From the NCBI GenBank assembly GCA_003164955.1, contig PLRW01000241.1, forward strand, positions 41,500-99,469: a stretch of 57,970 nucleotides of DNA, given 5' to 3'. Made by a program: the position numbers and the translations under genes. How positions within the stretch are numbered: position 1 is the first letter of the stretch; each line of letters opens with the position of its first letter. The notes beneath the pieces were generated by a model. That model had not been told where the DNA came from. It did no database searches and saw nothing but the letters and a program-made list of their open reading frames with translations. The stretch comes from Actinomycetota bacterium (GTDB lineage Bacteria; Actinomycetota; Actinomycetes; Streptosporangiales; Streptosporangiaceae). Positions 45,824 through 54,074 of this stretch are shown in pieces.

Positions 45824-46626
45824 GCATCCCCGCCTGGATCCTGGATATCTTCGCCTCGGTCATGCTGCTGGTCGCCGCGGTCAGCGCCGGGCAGCTCGTG
45901 GTGGCCCGGGCCTGGACGCGGGCCGGGATGAGAGACGCCGACATCGCCGGCTCCCACCTGCTGATGGGCATCGCCATGGCGGGAATGCTGGTAGCCAGCC
46001 TGAGCACGCTGCCGAACGCCGCCTGGGTCGTGATCTTCACCGTCATGACGGCCTGGTTCGCCTGGTACCTGTGGCGGGAGACGAGAGGGCGTGGCGCCGT
46101 CGCCCTGGTCAGCGGCCACCACGCGCCGCACCTGGTGCATAGCGCGGCGATGCTGTACATGTTCGCCGCGCTCGCGGGCCCGGCGTCCGGTAGCGGCTCC
46201 GGGATGGCCGGCATGGCGGCCGGGTCGGCGGGCGCGACGCAGAGCCTGCATGCCCCCACGCTCGCGCTGGTGTTCGCGCTGGTCCTGATCGCCTACTCGG
46301 TTCGCGATGTGGACCGGACGGCCTGCGCGGACGGGTATTTCCACGTCGTCGGCCGGCGTTTCACGCCCTCCGGGCCCGCGCTGGCCACCGCGGCCGCGGG
46401 TGCGACGTCCCGCAGTGCGCCGGCCGCGCCCGCCGGCGACAGCGCCGTCGCGACCATGGCGCCGCCCGATACTGCCCCGGCCGAGGTGCCACCGGGCGAC
46501 CCGGCGGCCGGCCAGGAGGCCAAGGCCAGCGCAGCGGACCGGCTTCTGCTCTCTCCCGCCGTGGTCAAGAGCTGCCGGGTGGCGATGGGCGTCACCATGG
46601 CCTTCATGCTGCTGATCATGATCTAG
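45820..46626 (+). CDS. DUF5134 membrane protein
   Basis: 268 residues. Opens with WILDIFASVMLLVAAVSAGQLVVA, has HLLMGIAMAGMLVA, a Met/His cluster GHHAPHLVHSAAMLYMF (about 106-122) and GSGMAGMAAG, then an Ala/Pro linker and the terminal helix CRVAMGVTMAFMLLIMI. The Met and His side chains on membrane helices are typical of copper-handling proteins. DUF5134 is uncharacterised. It is translationally coupled to the preceding membrane protein. The terminal helix sequence recurs as a relic at 48175-48231. Confidence 0.85.
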   Translation: MSIPAWILDIFASVMLLVAAVSAGQLVVARAWTRAGMRDADIAGSHLLMGIAMAGMLVASLSTLPNAAWVVIFTVMTAWFAWYLWRETRGRGAVALVSGHHAPHLVHSAAMLYMFAALAGPASGSGSGMAGMAAGSAGATQSLHAPTLALVFALVLIAYSVRDVDRTACADGYFHVVGRRFTPSGPALATAAAGATSRSAPAAPAGDSAVATMAPPDTAPAEVPPGDPAAGQEAKASAADRLLLSPAVVKSCRVAMGVTMAFMLLIMI

Positions 46627-46729
46627 CTCGCGTTCCGGCCGCCCCGGGGCATGACTGCTCCGGGGCGCTCACGCGTCCCGGCCACACCGGATCGTCCGCT
46701 TGATGAGCCACTTGCGGGCTATACGTTAT

Positions 46730-46744
46730 TGCAACTCACTTGCA
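46730..46744 (+). promoter_or_regulatory. Nur-type (nickel-responsive) box 1
   Basis: TGCAA-CTCAC-TTGCA fits the tGCAA-N5-TTGCa pattern described for the Fur-family nickel regulator Nur of Streptomyces. It is 104 bp after the DUF5134 stop and 225 bp before the next gene at 46955. The 20 bp around it are nearly identical to box 2 at 48336-48350. Confidence 0.6.
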
Positions 46745-46815
46745 GGGGTTGCAGAACTCCAGCTTGGAGCTTGACATGCACCTTGCGTGACCGTCACACT
46801 CGATTTTGTCATAAC

Positions 46816-46834
46816 GATAATGAGAATCATTACC
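46816..46834 (+). promoter_or_regulatory. Fur/Zur-type box
   Basis: GATAATGAGAATCATTACC matches the classical 19-bp Fur box at 17 positions, with perfect arms TAATGA/TCATTA. Actinobacterial Zur boxes have related AT-rich palindromes, so Fur, Zur or Nur family binding cannot be told apart by eye. It lies 139 bp upstream of the gene at 46955. Confidence 0.65.
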
Positions 46835-46862
46835 AAGACCGGAGGGTTGGTCCCGTGAGGGC

Positions 46863-46964
46863 ATGAACACGCCAGCCCGGGCACCACCCGCACAACGAGC
46901 TGTGCCCAGCCGCAAAACCCGTAACCGAAAACCGCTTGTCATGGAGGTAAAGCCATGTCCCTGA
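46863..46964 (+). CDS. Possible 33-residue basic leader peptide
   Basis: ATG 46863 to TGA 46964 encodes a very basic peptide ([17 protein letters not shown]). It overlaps the start of the 46955 gene by 10 bp. GAGGG lies only 1 bp before the ATG; a GGAGGG at 46841 better serves the three-codon frame GTG-AGG-GCA-TGA ending on this ATG. Position between a metalloregulator box and the gene suggests a leader, but it may be chance. Confidence 0.25.
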   Translation: MNTPARAPPAQRAVPSRKTRNRKPLVMEVKPCP

Positions 46965-47209
46965 CCGTCTCCCCCGGCCTGATCGAGCAGGCCCAGCGCG
47001 GCGAGATCGACGACGCCGCGTTCACCAGCTGCATCGCCATCTCACTGCCGTACGCCTGGCAGGTGATCACCGGCACTTACCGCACCACCAACCGTGGCGT
47101 GGACCGGCTCCTGTTCGTCAACAACATCCTCGACCTCGCGCCCTACGGCCGCCAGGAGGACTGGGAAGACTCCCCGCCTGGCTGGCCGCAACATCCCACC
47201 TACGGGTAG
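46955..47209 (+). CDS. Small unknown protein behind Nur and Fur-type boxes
   Basis: 84 residues, ATG with a strong GGAGG 8 bp upstream. The N-terminal 38 residues ([24 protein letters not shown]..., then LPYAWQVI) resemble the opening of a larger actinobacterial family that I remember but cannot name; the rest ([27 protein letters not shown]) does not, so this may be a truncated or chimeric member. No signal peptide or membrane helix. The two metalloregulator boxes upstream suggest nickel and iron/zinc control. Confidence 0.55.
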   Translation: MSLTVSPGLIEQAQRGEIDDAAFTSCIAISLPYAWQVITGTYRTTNRGVDRLLFVNNILDLAPYGRQEDWEDSPPGWPQHPTYG

Positions 47210-47247
47210 TGCGGGCGGTTACGGGATTTCGATGGTATCGTTTTCCC

Positions 47248-47484
47248 ATGGAAGCAGTCATCGATCAGGCCGGCCGGGTTGTGCTGCCCAAGCCCATCCG
47301 CGATGCGCTGGGCCTGCTGCCCGGTACGAAGGTCGACATCACGCCGTATGGCGCCGGCGCGCAGCTCCTGCCTGCAGGCCGGACCGCGCGCCTGGTCGAG
47401 GAGGACGGCGTGCTCGTCGCGGACGCCGAGACCCCGGTCGATGACGACATAGTCTTCGCCCTCATCGACGCGGGCCGTAAGTGA
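47248..47484 (+). CDS. vapB: VapB-type antitoxin (AbrB-like fold)
   Basis: 78 residues. Starts [30 protein letters not shown], the swapped-hairpin AbrB DNA-binding motif, followed by a short acidic tail that would bind the toxin. TATCGT lies 6 bp before the ATG, so the transcript may be leaderless. The stop overlaps the toxin start (GTGA). VapB normally represses its own operon. Confidence 0.85.
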   Translation: MEAVIDQAGRVVLPKPIRDALGLLPGTKVDITPYGAGAQLLPAGRTARLVEEDGVLVADAETPVDDDIVFALIDAGRK

Positions 47485-47888
47485 CCGTCGCGGTCGACAC
47501 CAGCGTCGCCGTTCCGCTGCTTGTCCGCTCACATCACGATCATGCGGGCGTGGTGCGGTGGTGGGGCGGCCAGGAGGTCGCGCTCAGCGGTCACGCCCTC
47601 GCCGAGACGTACTCGGTTCTCACCAGGCTGCCCGGCGACGCGCGGCTAGCACCAGCCGACGCTGCCCGGCTGCTCAATGCGCGCTTCGCTGCGCCTTTCA
47701 TGCTGAGCAGGCCACTTGCCCGTAAGCTGCCAGACACGCTCAGTCGCCTTGGCATCGCAGGCGGTGCCGTTTACGATGCGCTGGTGGCGCTGGCCGCCAA
47801 AGAGCACGGGGCCGCCCTCGCCTCCCGGGATGCGCGGGCACGCGGCACCTACGACGCCGTCGGCGTCACGGTAATCGCCGTCACCTGA
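47481..47888 (+). CDS. vapC: VapC-type PIN-domain toxin
   Basis: 135 residues, a PIN ribonuclease: first acidic residue in [11 protein letters not shown], Glu in [15 protein letters not shown], Asp in [25 protein letters not shown]. Cleaves RNA; held inactive by the antitoxin encoded just upstream. The pair sits between the two copies of the DUF5134 3' end/Nur box segment. 47889-48174 has no gene. Confidence 0.88.
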   Translation: MTVAVDTSVAVPLLVRSHHDHAGVVRWWGGQEVALSGHALAETYSVLTRLPGDARLAPADAARLLNARFAAPFMLSRPLARKLPDTLSRLGIAGGAVYDALVALAAKEHGAALASRDARARGTYDAVGVTVIAVT

Positions 47889-48174
47889 CCGCGGCAGGAG
47901 ACATCGTCGCGGACCGATGTCCGTCCGCAATCCCGGCCATACCGTCCTATCCGCGCGTTCAACTGTGGCGGCCCGTTACTTGAACGCCGGATTCCGGCCA
48001 CCGTCCCCGCTGCCAGCCCTGTCGTCTTCCCGATGGGCCGGTCCGACATGGCCGGATGCAAGCGCCGAGCGTATATTGAGTCGGTTATTGAGCAGGTGAA
48101 GCCGCCGCGCCGCCTGTCAGTTCGTCAGGGGCAACGATTACGGCGGTCGCGGCGGCCTGCCGCGTTCGCATCGA

Positions 48175-48231
48175 GGCTGCCGGGTGGCGATGGGCGTCAC
48201 CATGGCGTTCATGCTGATCAGCATGATCTAG
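48175..48231 (+). pseudogene. 3' relic of a second DUF5134 gene
   Basis: Reads GCRVAMGVTMAFMLISMI-stop in frame, against SCRVAMGVTMAFMLLIMI-stop at the end of the intact DUF5134 gene. 31 bp are identical at the start and a synonymous GCC/GCG change is present, as expected for an old coding duplicate. Upstream sequence has no further similarity that I can see. Confidence 0.75.
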
Positions 48232-48335
48232 CCCCCGTCCGCCCGGGGTCCCCGGTACACCACCTGGGTCAACGGGCGGGTCCGGCGCGTGAACGGCCGC
48301 GCTGCGTAACGGCCTAGTTGCATATTTTGTGTTAT

Positions 48336-48350
48336 TGCAACTCAGTTGCA
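48336..48350 (+). promoter_or_regulatory. Nur-type box 2, upstream of the nickel transporter
   Basis: TGCAA-CTCAG-TTGCA, arms TGCAAC/GTTGCA. It lies 105 bp after the DUF5134 relic and 98 bp before the NiCoT start. An extra half-site TTGCA is at 48318-48322. Nickel-bound Nur is known to repress nickel uptake genes in Streptomyces, which fits this position. Confidence 0.7.
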
Positions 48351-48447
48351 GCTTTCCCTAGACTGGCGGTTACCGCTGGCTCCGGTCCGGATGACCCGGC
48401 CCAGGATGACCGGCACGACCAGGACGATCTTCGGAAGGTATGCGCCC

Positions 48448-49563
48448 GTGGCTGATCCGCTCGCCCGTCTGGCCAGGATCCGGCGCGGGCTCAGCCCGGC
48501 GGAGTGGACCAGGGTCGGCGCGATGACCGCCACCGTCGTGGGGCTCAACGTCGCCGGATGGGGGATGCTCGCCGCGGCGCTGGACGGGCACTACCACATC
48601 AGCAAGACGACGGTGTTCGGCGTGGGTACGGGCGCGCTCGCCTACACCCTCGGGATGCGGCACGCGTTCGACGCCGACCACATCGCCGCGATCGACAACA
48701 CCACCCGCAAGCTCGTCGGCGAGGGCAAGCGCCCGCTGTCCACAGGCTTCTTCTTCTCCCTGGGCCACTCCAGTGTCGTGTTCGTGCTCGCCGTCCTGCT
48801 GAACTTCGGCATCCGGGGGCTCGGCGAGCAGCTGCACGACAGCCACTCGAACCTGCAGTACACGACCAGCATCATCGGCACCTGCGTGTCCGGGTTCTTC
48901 CTGTTCCTGATCGCGGCGTTCAACCTCGTCATCCTGGCCGGGATCCTCAAGGTGTTCCGCGAGATGCGCTCCGGCGCCTACGACGACGAGCAACTGGAGG
49001 AGCAGCTCAACAAGCGCGGCCTGATGAACCGGTTCCTCGGCCCGCTGGCCCGCCGGGTGGACGCCCCGTGGAAGATGTACCCGATCGGGTTCCTGTTCGG
49101 CCTGGGCTTCGACACCGCCACCGAGGTGGCCCTGCTGGTGCTGGCCGGGACGGCCGTGGTCGGCGGGCTGCCGTTCTACGCCATCCTGTCGCTGCCGATC
49201 CTGTTCGCCGCCGGGATGAGCCTGTTCGACACGATCGACGGCTGCTTCATGAACTTCGCCTACGACTGGGCCTTCGCCAAGCCGGTCCGCAAGGTGTACT
49301 ACAACCTGACCATCACCGGCCTGTCCGTCTTCGTCGCGCTGTTCGTCGGCGCGACCGAGCTGCTCGGCCTGCTCGCCCAGGACACGAACCTGAACGGCTC
49401 GTTCTGGTCGTTCATGCAGAACTTCAACATCAACACCGCCGGGTTCGTCATCGTCGGGGTCTTCGTCGTGACCTGGGTCATCGCCCTGGGTGTGTGGCGT
49501 TTCGGGCGGATCGAGCAGAAATGGGACACGCACCCCGCTGTGTCCGCCGACACCCGAGAATGA
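48448..49563 (+). CDS. NiCoT-family nickel/cobalt transporter
   Basis: 371 residues, eight transmembrane helices. Signature RHAFDADHIAAIDNTTR in TM2, FFSLGHSSVVF, FLFGLGFDTATEVALL and LFAAGMSLFDTIDGCFMNFAY, all NiCoT hallmarks for Ni2+/Co2+ uptake. GTG 48448 (VADPLARLARIRRG) has GGAAGG about 10 bp upstream; the frame is open upstream to 48346, but that start would lie within the Nur box. Likely repressed by nickel-loaded Nur. Confidence 0.93.
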   Translation: MADPLARLARIRRGLSPAEWTRVGAMTATVVGLNVAGWGMLAAALDGHYHISKTTVFGVGTGALAYTLGMRHAFDADHIAAIDNTTRKLVGEGKRPLSTGFFFSLGHSSVVFVLAVLLNFGIRGLGEQLHDSHSNLQYTTSIIGTCVSGFFLFLIAAFNLVILAGILKVFREMRSGAYDDEQLEEQLNKRGLMNRFLGPLARRVDAPWKMYPIGFLFGLGFDTATEVALLVLAGTAVVGGLPFYAILSLPILFAAGMSLFDTIDGCFMNFAYDWAFAKPVRKVYYNLTITGLSVFVALFVGATELLGLLAQDTNLNGSFWSFMQNFNINTAGFVIVGVFVVTWVIALGVWRFGRIEQKWDTHPAVSADTRE

Positions 49564-49567
49564 CCCT

Positions 49568-50185
49568 ATGCACAGTGAATCGGAGAGCGCGGAGCCGGTC
49601 ACGGGATCAGGGCGAGTAACGGGACCCGAGCCGGGCCCGGGACCAGAGCCAGTTGCGGGATCGGGGCCGGGCGCCGGGCCGGGGCGGGCCGCGGGGCCCC
49701 TGGAAGCCCGCGCCGAGCGCGTGCTCACCGCTTCCCTCCGTCTGACGTATATACCCGTCGTGGTCCTGATCCTGGCGGGCCTCGGCGCGTTCGCCTACGG
49801 GATCGCCGTGTTCATCCATTCGCTCGGCAGCATCGTGAGCCACCCTTTCCCGGTGGGCAATCAGATCGGCTATTTCCTGCTGGACATCGACCTGTTCCTG
49901 ATCGGGGTGACGCTGCTCATCTCGGCCATCGGGTTCTACGAGCTGTTCATCAGGGATATCCCCGGCGATCAGGCCATCTTGCCGGCCTGGCTCGAAATAC
50001 ATGACCTCAACGCCCTCAAGGCGCGGGTCCTCGCCATGATCGTCCTGGTCCTGTCCGTGAGCTTCGCCGAGGTGGCCGTCGACTCCCCGAACAGCCGCCA
50101 GGTCCTCGAACTGGGCGGCGGAGTCGCCCTGGTCATCGTCGCCCTGACCATCTTCATGCGCCTGACCGGCCACGCAGACGACTAG
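49568..50185 (+). CDS. UPF0114 (YqhA) family membrane protein
   Basis: 205 residues. After a repeat-rich N-terminus of Gly/Pro/Glu units (residues about 12-45) come RVLTASLRLTYIPVVVLILAGLGAFAYG, FLLDIDLFLIGVTLLISAIGFYELFI and LKARVLAMIVLVLSVSFAEVAV, the UPF0114 pattern with three to four helices. Function unknown. Starts 4 bp after the NiCoT stop, so probably co-transcribed with it. Confidence 0.85.
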   Translation: MHSESESAEPVTGSGRVTGPEPGPGPEPVAGSGPGAGPGRAAGPLEARAERVLTASLRLTYIPVVVLILAGLGAFAYGIAVFIHSLGSIVSHPFPVGNQIGYFLLDIDLFLIGVTLLISAIGFYELFIRDIPGDQAILPAWLEIHDLNALKARVLAMIVLVLSVSFAEVAVDSPNSRQVLELGGGVALVIVALTIFMRLTGHADD

Positions 50186-50280
50186 CGCCAGCAGGCGCCG
50201 ACTGCGCACGCTGCGCGACCTGGAAGTAGACAGATCGCTTGGCCAGGTGATGCCTAACGCGTCCCGACATCACGGTTCGC

Positions 50281-50853
50281 CTAGCGCGGCCGGCAGGTGA
50301 GCACCGATCGTACGCCTGGGTCGTCCATGAGGTAGGGAAGGGCCAGCAGGACGCCGCCCGGGTCCGTCATCCTGCCGGTCATGGCCAGCGTCACGAGGTC
50401 GCCCAGGGTCGCCTCGCTCACGGTGACGAACTCGGCTGGGTCAAGTTCCTGCTCCTGCCGCCGCTCGCAGCCGGTGGCGAGGAAGTAGTTCCGTGACCCG
50501 CCGAAGTACGCGTCGTAGCACATCTCGCCGAGGTAGATCAGCTCCTCCGGCACGTAGCCGGTCTCCTCGGCGAGCTCGCGGGCGGCGCCGTCGGCGAGCG
50601 ATTCGCCGGGCTCAACGCCGCCTCCCGGCAGCTCCATCATCATTCGCTCAGGTCCCGGCCGGTACTGCCCGGCTAGCACGGCAGTCTGCCGGGGAGTCAG
50701 CGCGACGCACGCCACCGCGCGGCTGCTCGCGTCTCCCGTCACCGTGAACACGGCCTCGGATCCGTCCGGCATCCGGAAGGTCTTCGCGACGACGGCACGC
50801 CGCCCTGCCTGGCCCTGACGCTCGATCCCGATCAGTTCCCACGCACTGGTCAC
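50281..50853 (-). CDS. NUDIX hydrolase
   Basis: 190 residues with the full Nudix box GGGVEPGESLADGAARELAEETGY (G-x5-E-x7-REUxEExGU). The preceding VLAGQYRPGPERMMMELPGG is typical of the ADP-ribose/sugar-diphosphate class; exact substrate not readable. GTG 50853 has no ribosome site, but TAGTAT (minus strand, 50860-50865) ends 6 bp upstream, which fits a leaderless transcript. Confidence 0.88.
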   Translation of the reverse strand: MTSAWELIGIERQGQAGRRAVVAKTFRMPDGSEAVFTVTGDASSRAVACVALTPRQTAVLAGQYRPGPERMMMELPGGGVEPGESLADGAARELAEETGYVPEELIYLGEMCYDAYFGGSRNYFLATGCERRQEQELDPAEFVTVSEATLGDLVTLAMTGRMTDPGGVLLALPYLMDDPGVRSVLTCRPR

Positions 50854-50865
50854 CGGGGGATACTA

Positions 50866-51529
50866 CAAGCCCCTATCCCGAACGACCCGTGGTTCGGGAC
50901 TCGCCATGCCAGCCCCCGCACCCTCATCAGGAGCGGAAGCGGCGGGGCGCCGCTCCCAGGCAGATGGCCAGTCTCCAGACAGGCAAACTCAGCCGAGACC
51001 GAACAGCGGTCATGGCCCGCGCTGCAGCTGCCCAGCAGGAACACCGCGGTGACAGAAAGCCCGCCAATGTGACAACTAACTGAGCCTGATCGCGGCGTAA
51101 AGCCATCCAGGTACCGCGCCGTTATCAGGAGGAGCTGAGATCGCCCGAACCGGGCGGACGGTGAACCAGCCGTGGTCTTCGGCCAGCCGCCGGCGGAAAC
51201 CACGCCTGCCGCGGTGAGACCGGCGCTCAGCTCCGCGTCGCCGGGTTCGAGGCTGGTTTCAGGGCATGCTCACCGGCAGCACGGCATCGTGCGCCTGATC
51301 CAGCCGCAGCGACCCGGTCGGCGAGCACGGCGGCCCGCGTCCGGCGGCAAACAGCCCCGGGAACTGTCTCTGCTGTGTGGCTGCCGTCGCGGTGATCAAG
51401 CCCGCAGGAGCCCCGATAGCAACTCAAGTTGACCCGGCTCACCAACCTGCCTCGGCTCGCTGCGGAGCGCGAAAACTCAGTCGAACGGACGGTGGAAGCG
51501 CTTGCCCACGGCGTGGCCGTACTCCGCCG
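50866..51529. other. Gene-free stretch
   Basis: 664 bp between the NUDIX promoter and the MFS stop. It is less GC-rich than its surroundings and its open frames have no ribosome sites or recognisable families. I see no repeat, hairpin or RNA gene in it. Confidence 0.5.
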
Positions 51530-53287
51530 TCAGATCGCTGAAGCCCCGCCTCGTAAAGTCTTCTGGCCACCTTCCAGCCGCTGGGAGCCGGATTTAGCGT
51601 CGGAGTGCGACGCCGACACCGGCTGTTCCGGGGGGTCTGCGCAGGGATCCGGCTCGTCCCGGGAGGCCCGCGACGGCAGGCGGGTGAGCACGAGGAGGGC
51701 TCCGCCGAGCGCGACGGCGGCTCCGGCCGCCAGGGCTGCCCCGTTGCCGCTCATGAATGCGGCGCGGGCGGCGTGCGCGAGCAGGGCGCCGGTCGCACCG
51801 CCCGCGGTGCCCGCCACGGCCAGGGCGCCGCCGAGTGAGCCCAGGATGGTGTGCAGGGCGGCTATCGGCACGTGCTGGCCGGCCAGCACGTGCGTCATGT
51901 GATCCTGGTAGCGGGTGGACAGCACGCTTCCGATGACGGCGACCCCGAGCGCGCCGCCGACCTGGAGAGCCACGGCGTTGGTCGCTGATCCGATCCCGGA
52001 GTCGCCCTGGGGCACCGCGCCGATGACGGAGTTCGTCGCCGTCGGCAGCAGCAGGCCGGCGCCGAGGCCGATCAGCAGCATCCCGGGTATGAAGGCGGGA
52101 TAGGTCGCGGCCGCCGTGGAGACGGCCGAGCCCCACCACAGGCCACCCGCGATCGCGGCCAGGCCGGCGGCGGCGGTGAACCTGATGCCGATGACCCGGG
52201 CGGCGATCGGGGACAACGGCGCGCTCACGCAGAGAACGGCGGCCACGGGCAGGATCCGCAGCCCGGCCTGCAGGGGGGTATAGCCGAGGTCGAATTGCAG
52301 CATTTGCGTTTGCAGGAAGAGCGCCCCCATCAGCCCGAAGATCCCGAGGCATTCGCCTGCGGCGGCGATGGTGAAGCGGCGGTCGGCGAAGAACCCGAGC
52401 TTCAGCATCGGGTGGCTGCTGCGGGCCTCCCAGGCGGCGAATACGGCCAGGACGGCCACGCTGGCCAGCCCGGCCGCGATCACCTCCGCTGAGGTCCAGC
52501 CCTTCGACGGGGCCTCGATGATCGCCCAGAGCAGCAGGCCCAGGCCGGTGATCGACAGCAGTGCCCCGGCGGGGTCGGGCGGGTCGGCGGCCCGGTTCTT
52601 CGAGTCGGGCACCAGCAGCAGGGCGCCCGCGAACCCGGCGGCCACGATCGGGATGTTGACGAGGAATACGGACCCCCACCAGAACTGGGCGAGCAGCAGG
52701 CCGCCGGCGATCGGTCCGATCGCGATGCCGAGCCCGATGGTCCCGGCCCAGGCGCCGATGGCCCGGGCCCGCTGCCGCGGGTCGCGGAACAGGTCGTTGA
52801 TGATGGACAGCGAGGCGGGGATCGTCAGCGCGGCGCCGGCCCCCATCACCGCCCGCCAGGCGATCAGCAGGTCCACCGAACCGGAGAACGCGGCCCCCAC
52901 CGATCCTGCCGCGAAGACGGCCAGGCCCATGAGGAAGAACCGCTTGCGGCCGAACCGGTCGGCCAGGCTGCCGCCGACGAGCAGCAGGCCCGCGAAGACC
53001 ATCGCGTAGGAGTCAACGATCCACTGCAGTTCGCTGGAGGTGGCGTGCAATGTCCGGACGAGGGTGGGCAGGGCCACGTTGAGGATGGTGTTGTCCACGT
53101 TGATGATCAGGGCGGCGGCACAGACCACCGCCAGCGCCGCCCCGCCGTGGGCACGCAGCCGGTCCGGGGGATCCATGGGCCCGCCGGGCCGGTCAGCTGG
53201 CAGGGGCAGGGACCGGACGGCGCGCCGGGTGCTTTGCGGCCCGGGTGAAGGCGCGCTCTGCGGACCGGCGCGCGAGTTGAGCGCCAT
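51530..53287 (-). CDS. MFS multidrug exporter, DHA2 type (14 TM)
   Basis: 585 residues. LIINVDNTILNVALPTLVRTL in TM1, WIVDSYAMVFAGLLLVGGSLADRFGRKR (motif A), RAVMGAGAALTIPASLSIINDLF and GLGIAIGPIAGGLLLAQFWWGSVFLVNIPI (motif C) mark an EmrB/QacA-type proton antiporter. A polar C-terminal tail of about 50 residues follows the last helix. ATG 53287 precedes a Pro-rich cytoplasmic N-terminus; the frame is open upstream into the TetR gene but without meaning. Divergent from the TetR gene and probably repressed by it. Confidence 0.9.
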   Translation of the reverse strand: MALNSRAGPQSAPSPGPQSTRRAVRSLPLPADRPGGPMDPPDRLRAHGGAALAVVCAAALIINVDNTILNVALPTLVRTLHATSSELQWIVDSYAMVFAGLLLVGGSLADRFGRKRFFLMGLAVFAAGSVGAAFSGSVDLLIAWRAVMGAGAALTIPASLSIINDLFRDPRQRARAIGAWAGTIGLGIAIGPIAGGLLLAQFWWGSVFLVNIPIVAAGFAGALLLVPDSKNRAADPPDPAGALLSITGLGLLLWAIIEAPSKGWTSAEVIAAGLASVAVLAVFAAWEARSSHPMLKLGFFADRRFTIAAAGECLGIFGLMGALFLQTQMLQFDLGYTPLQAGLRILPVAAVLCVSAPLSPIAARVIGIRFTAAAGLAAIAGGLWWGSAVSTAAATYPAFIPGMLLIGLGAGLLLPTATNSVIGAVPQGDSGIGSATNAVALQVGGALGVAVIGSVLSTRYQDHMTHVLAGQHVPIAALHTILGSLGGALAVAGTAGGATGALLAHAARAAFMSGNGAALAAGAAVALGGALLVLTRLPSRASRDEPDPCADPPEQPVSASHSDAKSGSQRLEGGQKTLRGGASAI

Positions 53288-53297
53288 CGGCTTCTCC

Positions 53298-53340
53298 GAT
53301 ACTGAATACTCGATACTGGATAGTATTGAATACTTGCCAG
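53298..53340. promoter_or_regulatory. TetR operator region between MFS and TetR genes
   Basis: The perfect palindrome AGTATT-G-AATACT (53322-53334) sits among several further ATACTG/CAGTAT and AATACT half-sites within 45 bp (53298-53343). The 66-bp spacer must hold both promoters, so a bound dimer would shut off both genes. Confidence 0.7.
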
Positions 53341-53353
53341 TATGCTGTGTTAT

Positions 53354-54064
53354 ATGAGCGACGTCAATGACCCCCCGGTCCCGCCGGGCGCGCACGCCCT
53401 GCCGCCCGTGCGTGTGCGGCGGCCGGGGCGCGCGGCCGTGCGGCGCCGGCTGCTGGACGCGGCGCTGCACGTGTTCGCTGAACACGGCTACGCCAGCACC
53501 AACCTGGACCAGGTCGCCGCGGCCGCGGGCCTGACGAAGGGCGCGATCTACTCCAATTTCGCCAGTAAGGACGACCTCTTCTTCGCCATGATGGAAGACC
53601 AGGCGCTGAAACGGGTCGAGGCCGTCCGGTCCGCCCTGGAAACCGGTTCAGGTGGCCCCGGTGGGCCGCAGGCCATACGCGATATCGGGCGCCTGCTCAC
53701 CGCAGCCTTCACCCAGCAGCGGGAATGGCAGCTGGTCTTCCTGGACTTCTGGCGGCGCGCCGTGCAGGACGATGACGTGCGCACCCAGTTCGTCGCGCAC
53801 CGGCGAGCGTTGCGCGCGGCGATAGCCGGTCGCGTTGAGCAGGTCCTCGGGCGGGCTCCGGCCCTGGGCGAGCTCACCGTTGACGATGTGGTCACCGTGG
53901 TGCTGGCCCTGTCCAACGGCCTGGCCATCGAGCAGTACGCCGACCCCGGCACCGTCCGCGATGACCTGTTCGGGCGAGTTCTCGCCCAGCTGTCGAACAT
54001 CTCCGAGCCGCCCGCGCCGCCCGCGCCGCAGGGGACACTTCCGGCGACCGGGATCGGGATTTAG
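53354..54064 (+). CDS. TetR-family regulator
   Basis: 236 residues. The N-terminal HTH reads RRRLLDAALHVFAEHGYASTNLDQVAAAAGLTKGAIYSNFASKDDLFFAMMED (about 30-80); the C-terminal ligand domain is of the BetI/TetR_C_6-like type. Start ATG 53354; no strong ribosome site. Divergent MFS exporter is the likely target. The methyltransferase gene starts 10 bp after its stop, so the two are probably co-transcribed. Confidence 0.9.
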   Translation: MSDVNDPPVPPGAHALPPVRVRRPGRAAVRRRLLDAALHVFAEHGYASTNLDQVAAAAGLTKGAIYSNFASKDDLFFAMMEDQALKRVEAVRSALETGSGGPGGPQAIRDIGRLLTAAFTQQREWQLVFLDFWRRAVQDDDVRTQFVAHRRALRAAIAGRVEQVLGRAPALGELTVDDVVTVVLALSNGLAIEQYADPGTVRDDLFGRVLAQLSNISEPPAPPAPQGTLPATGIGI

Positions 54065-54074
54065 CGTCGGTGGT

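Noticed and set aside
48346..48447. Longer N-terminus for the NiCoT transporter
   Set aside because: That start would lie inside the Nur-type box, and the extra residues match no NiCoT N-terminus; GTG 48448 has a ribosome site.
50850..51432. Possible small genes between NUDIX and MFS genes
   Set aside because: Frames are short, lack ribosome sites and show no hydrophobic or conserved pattern.
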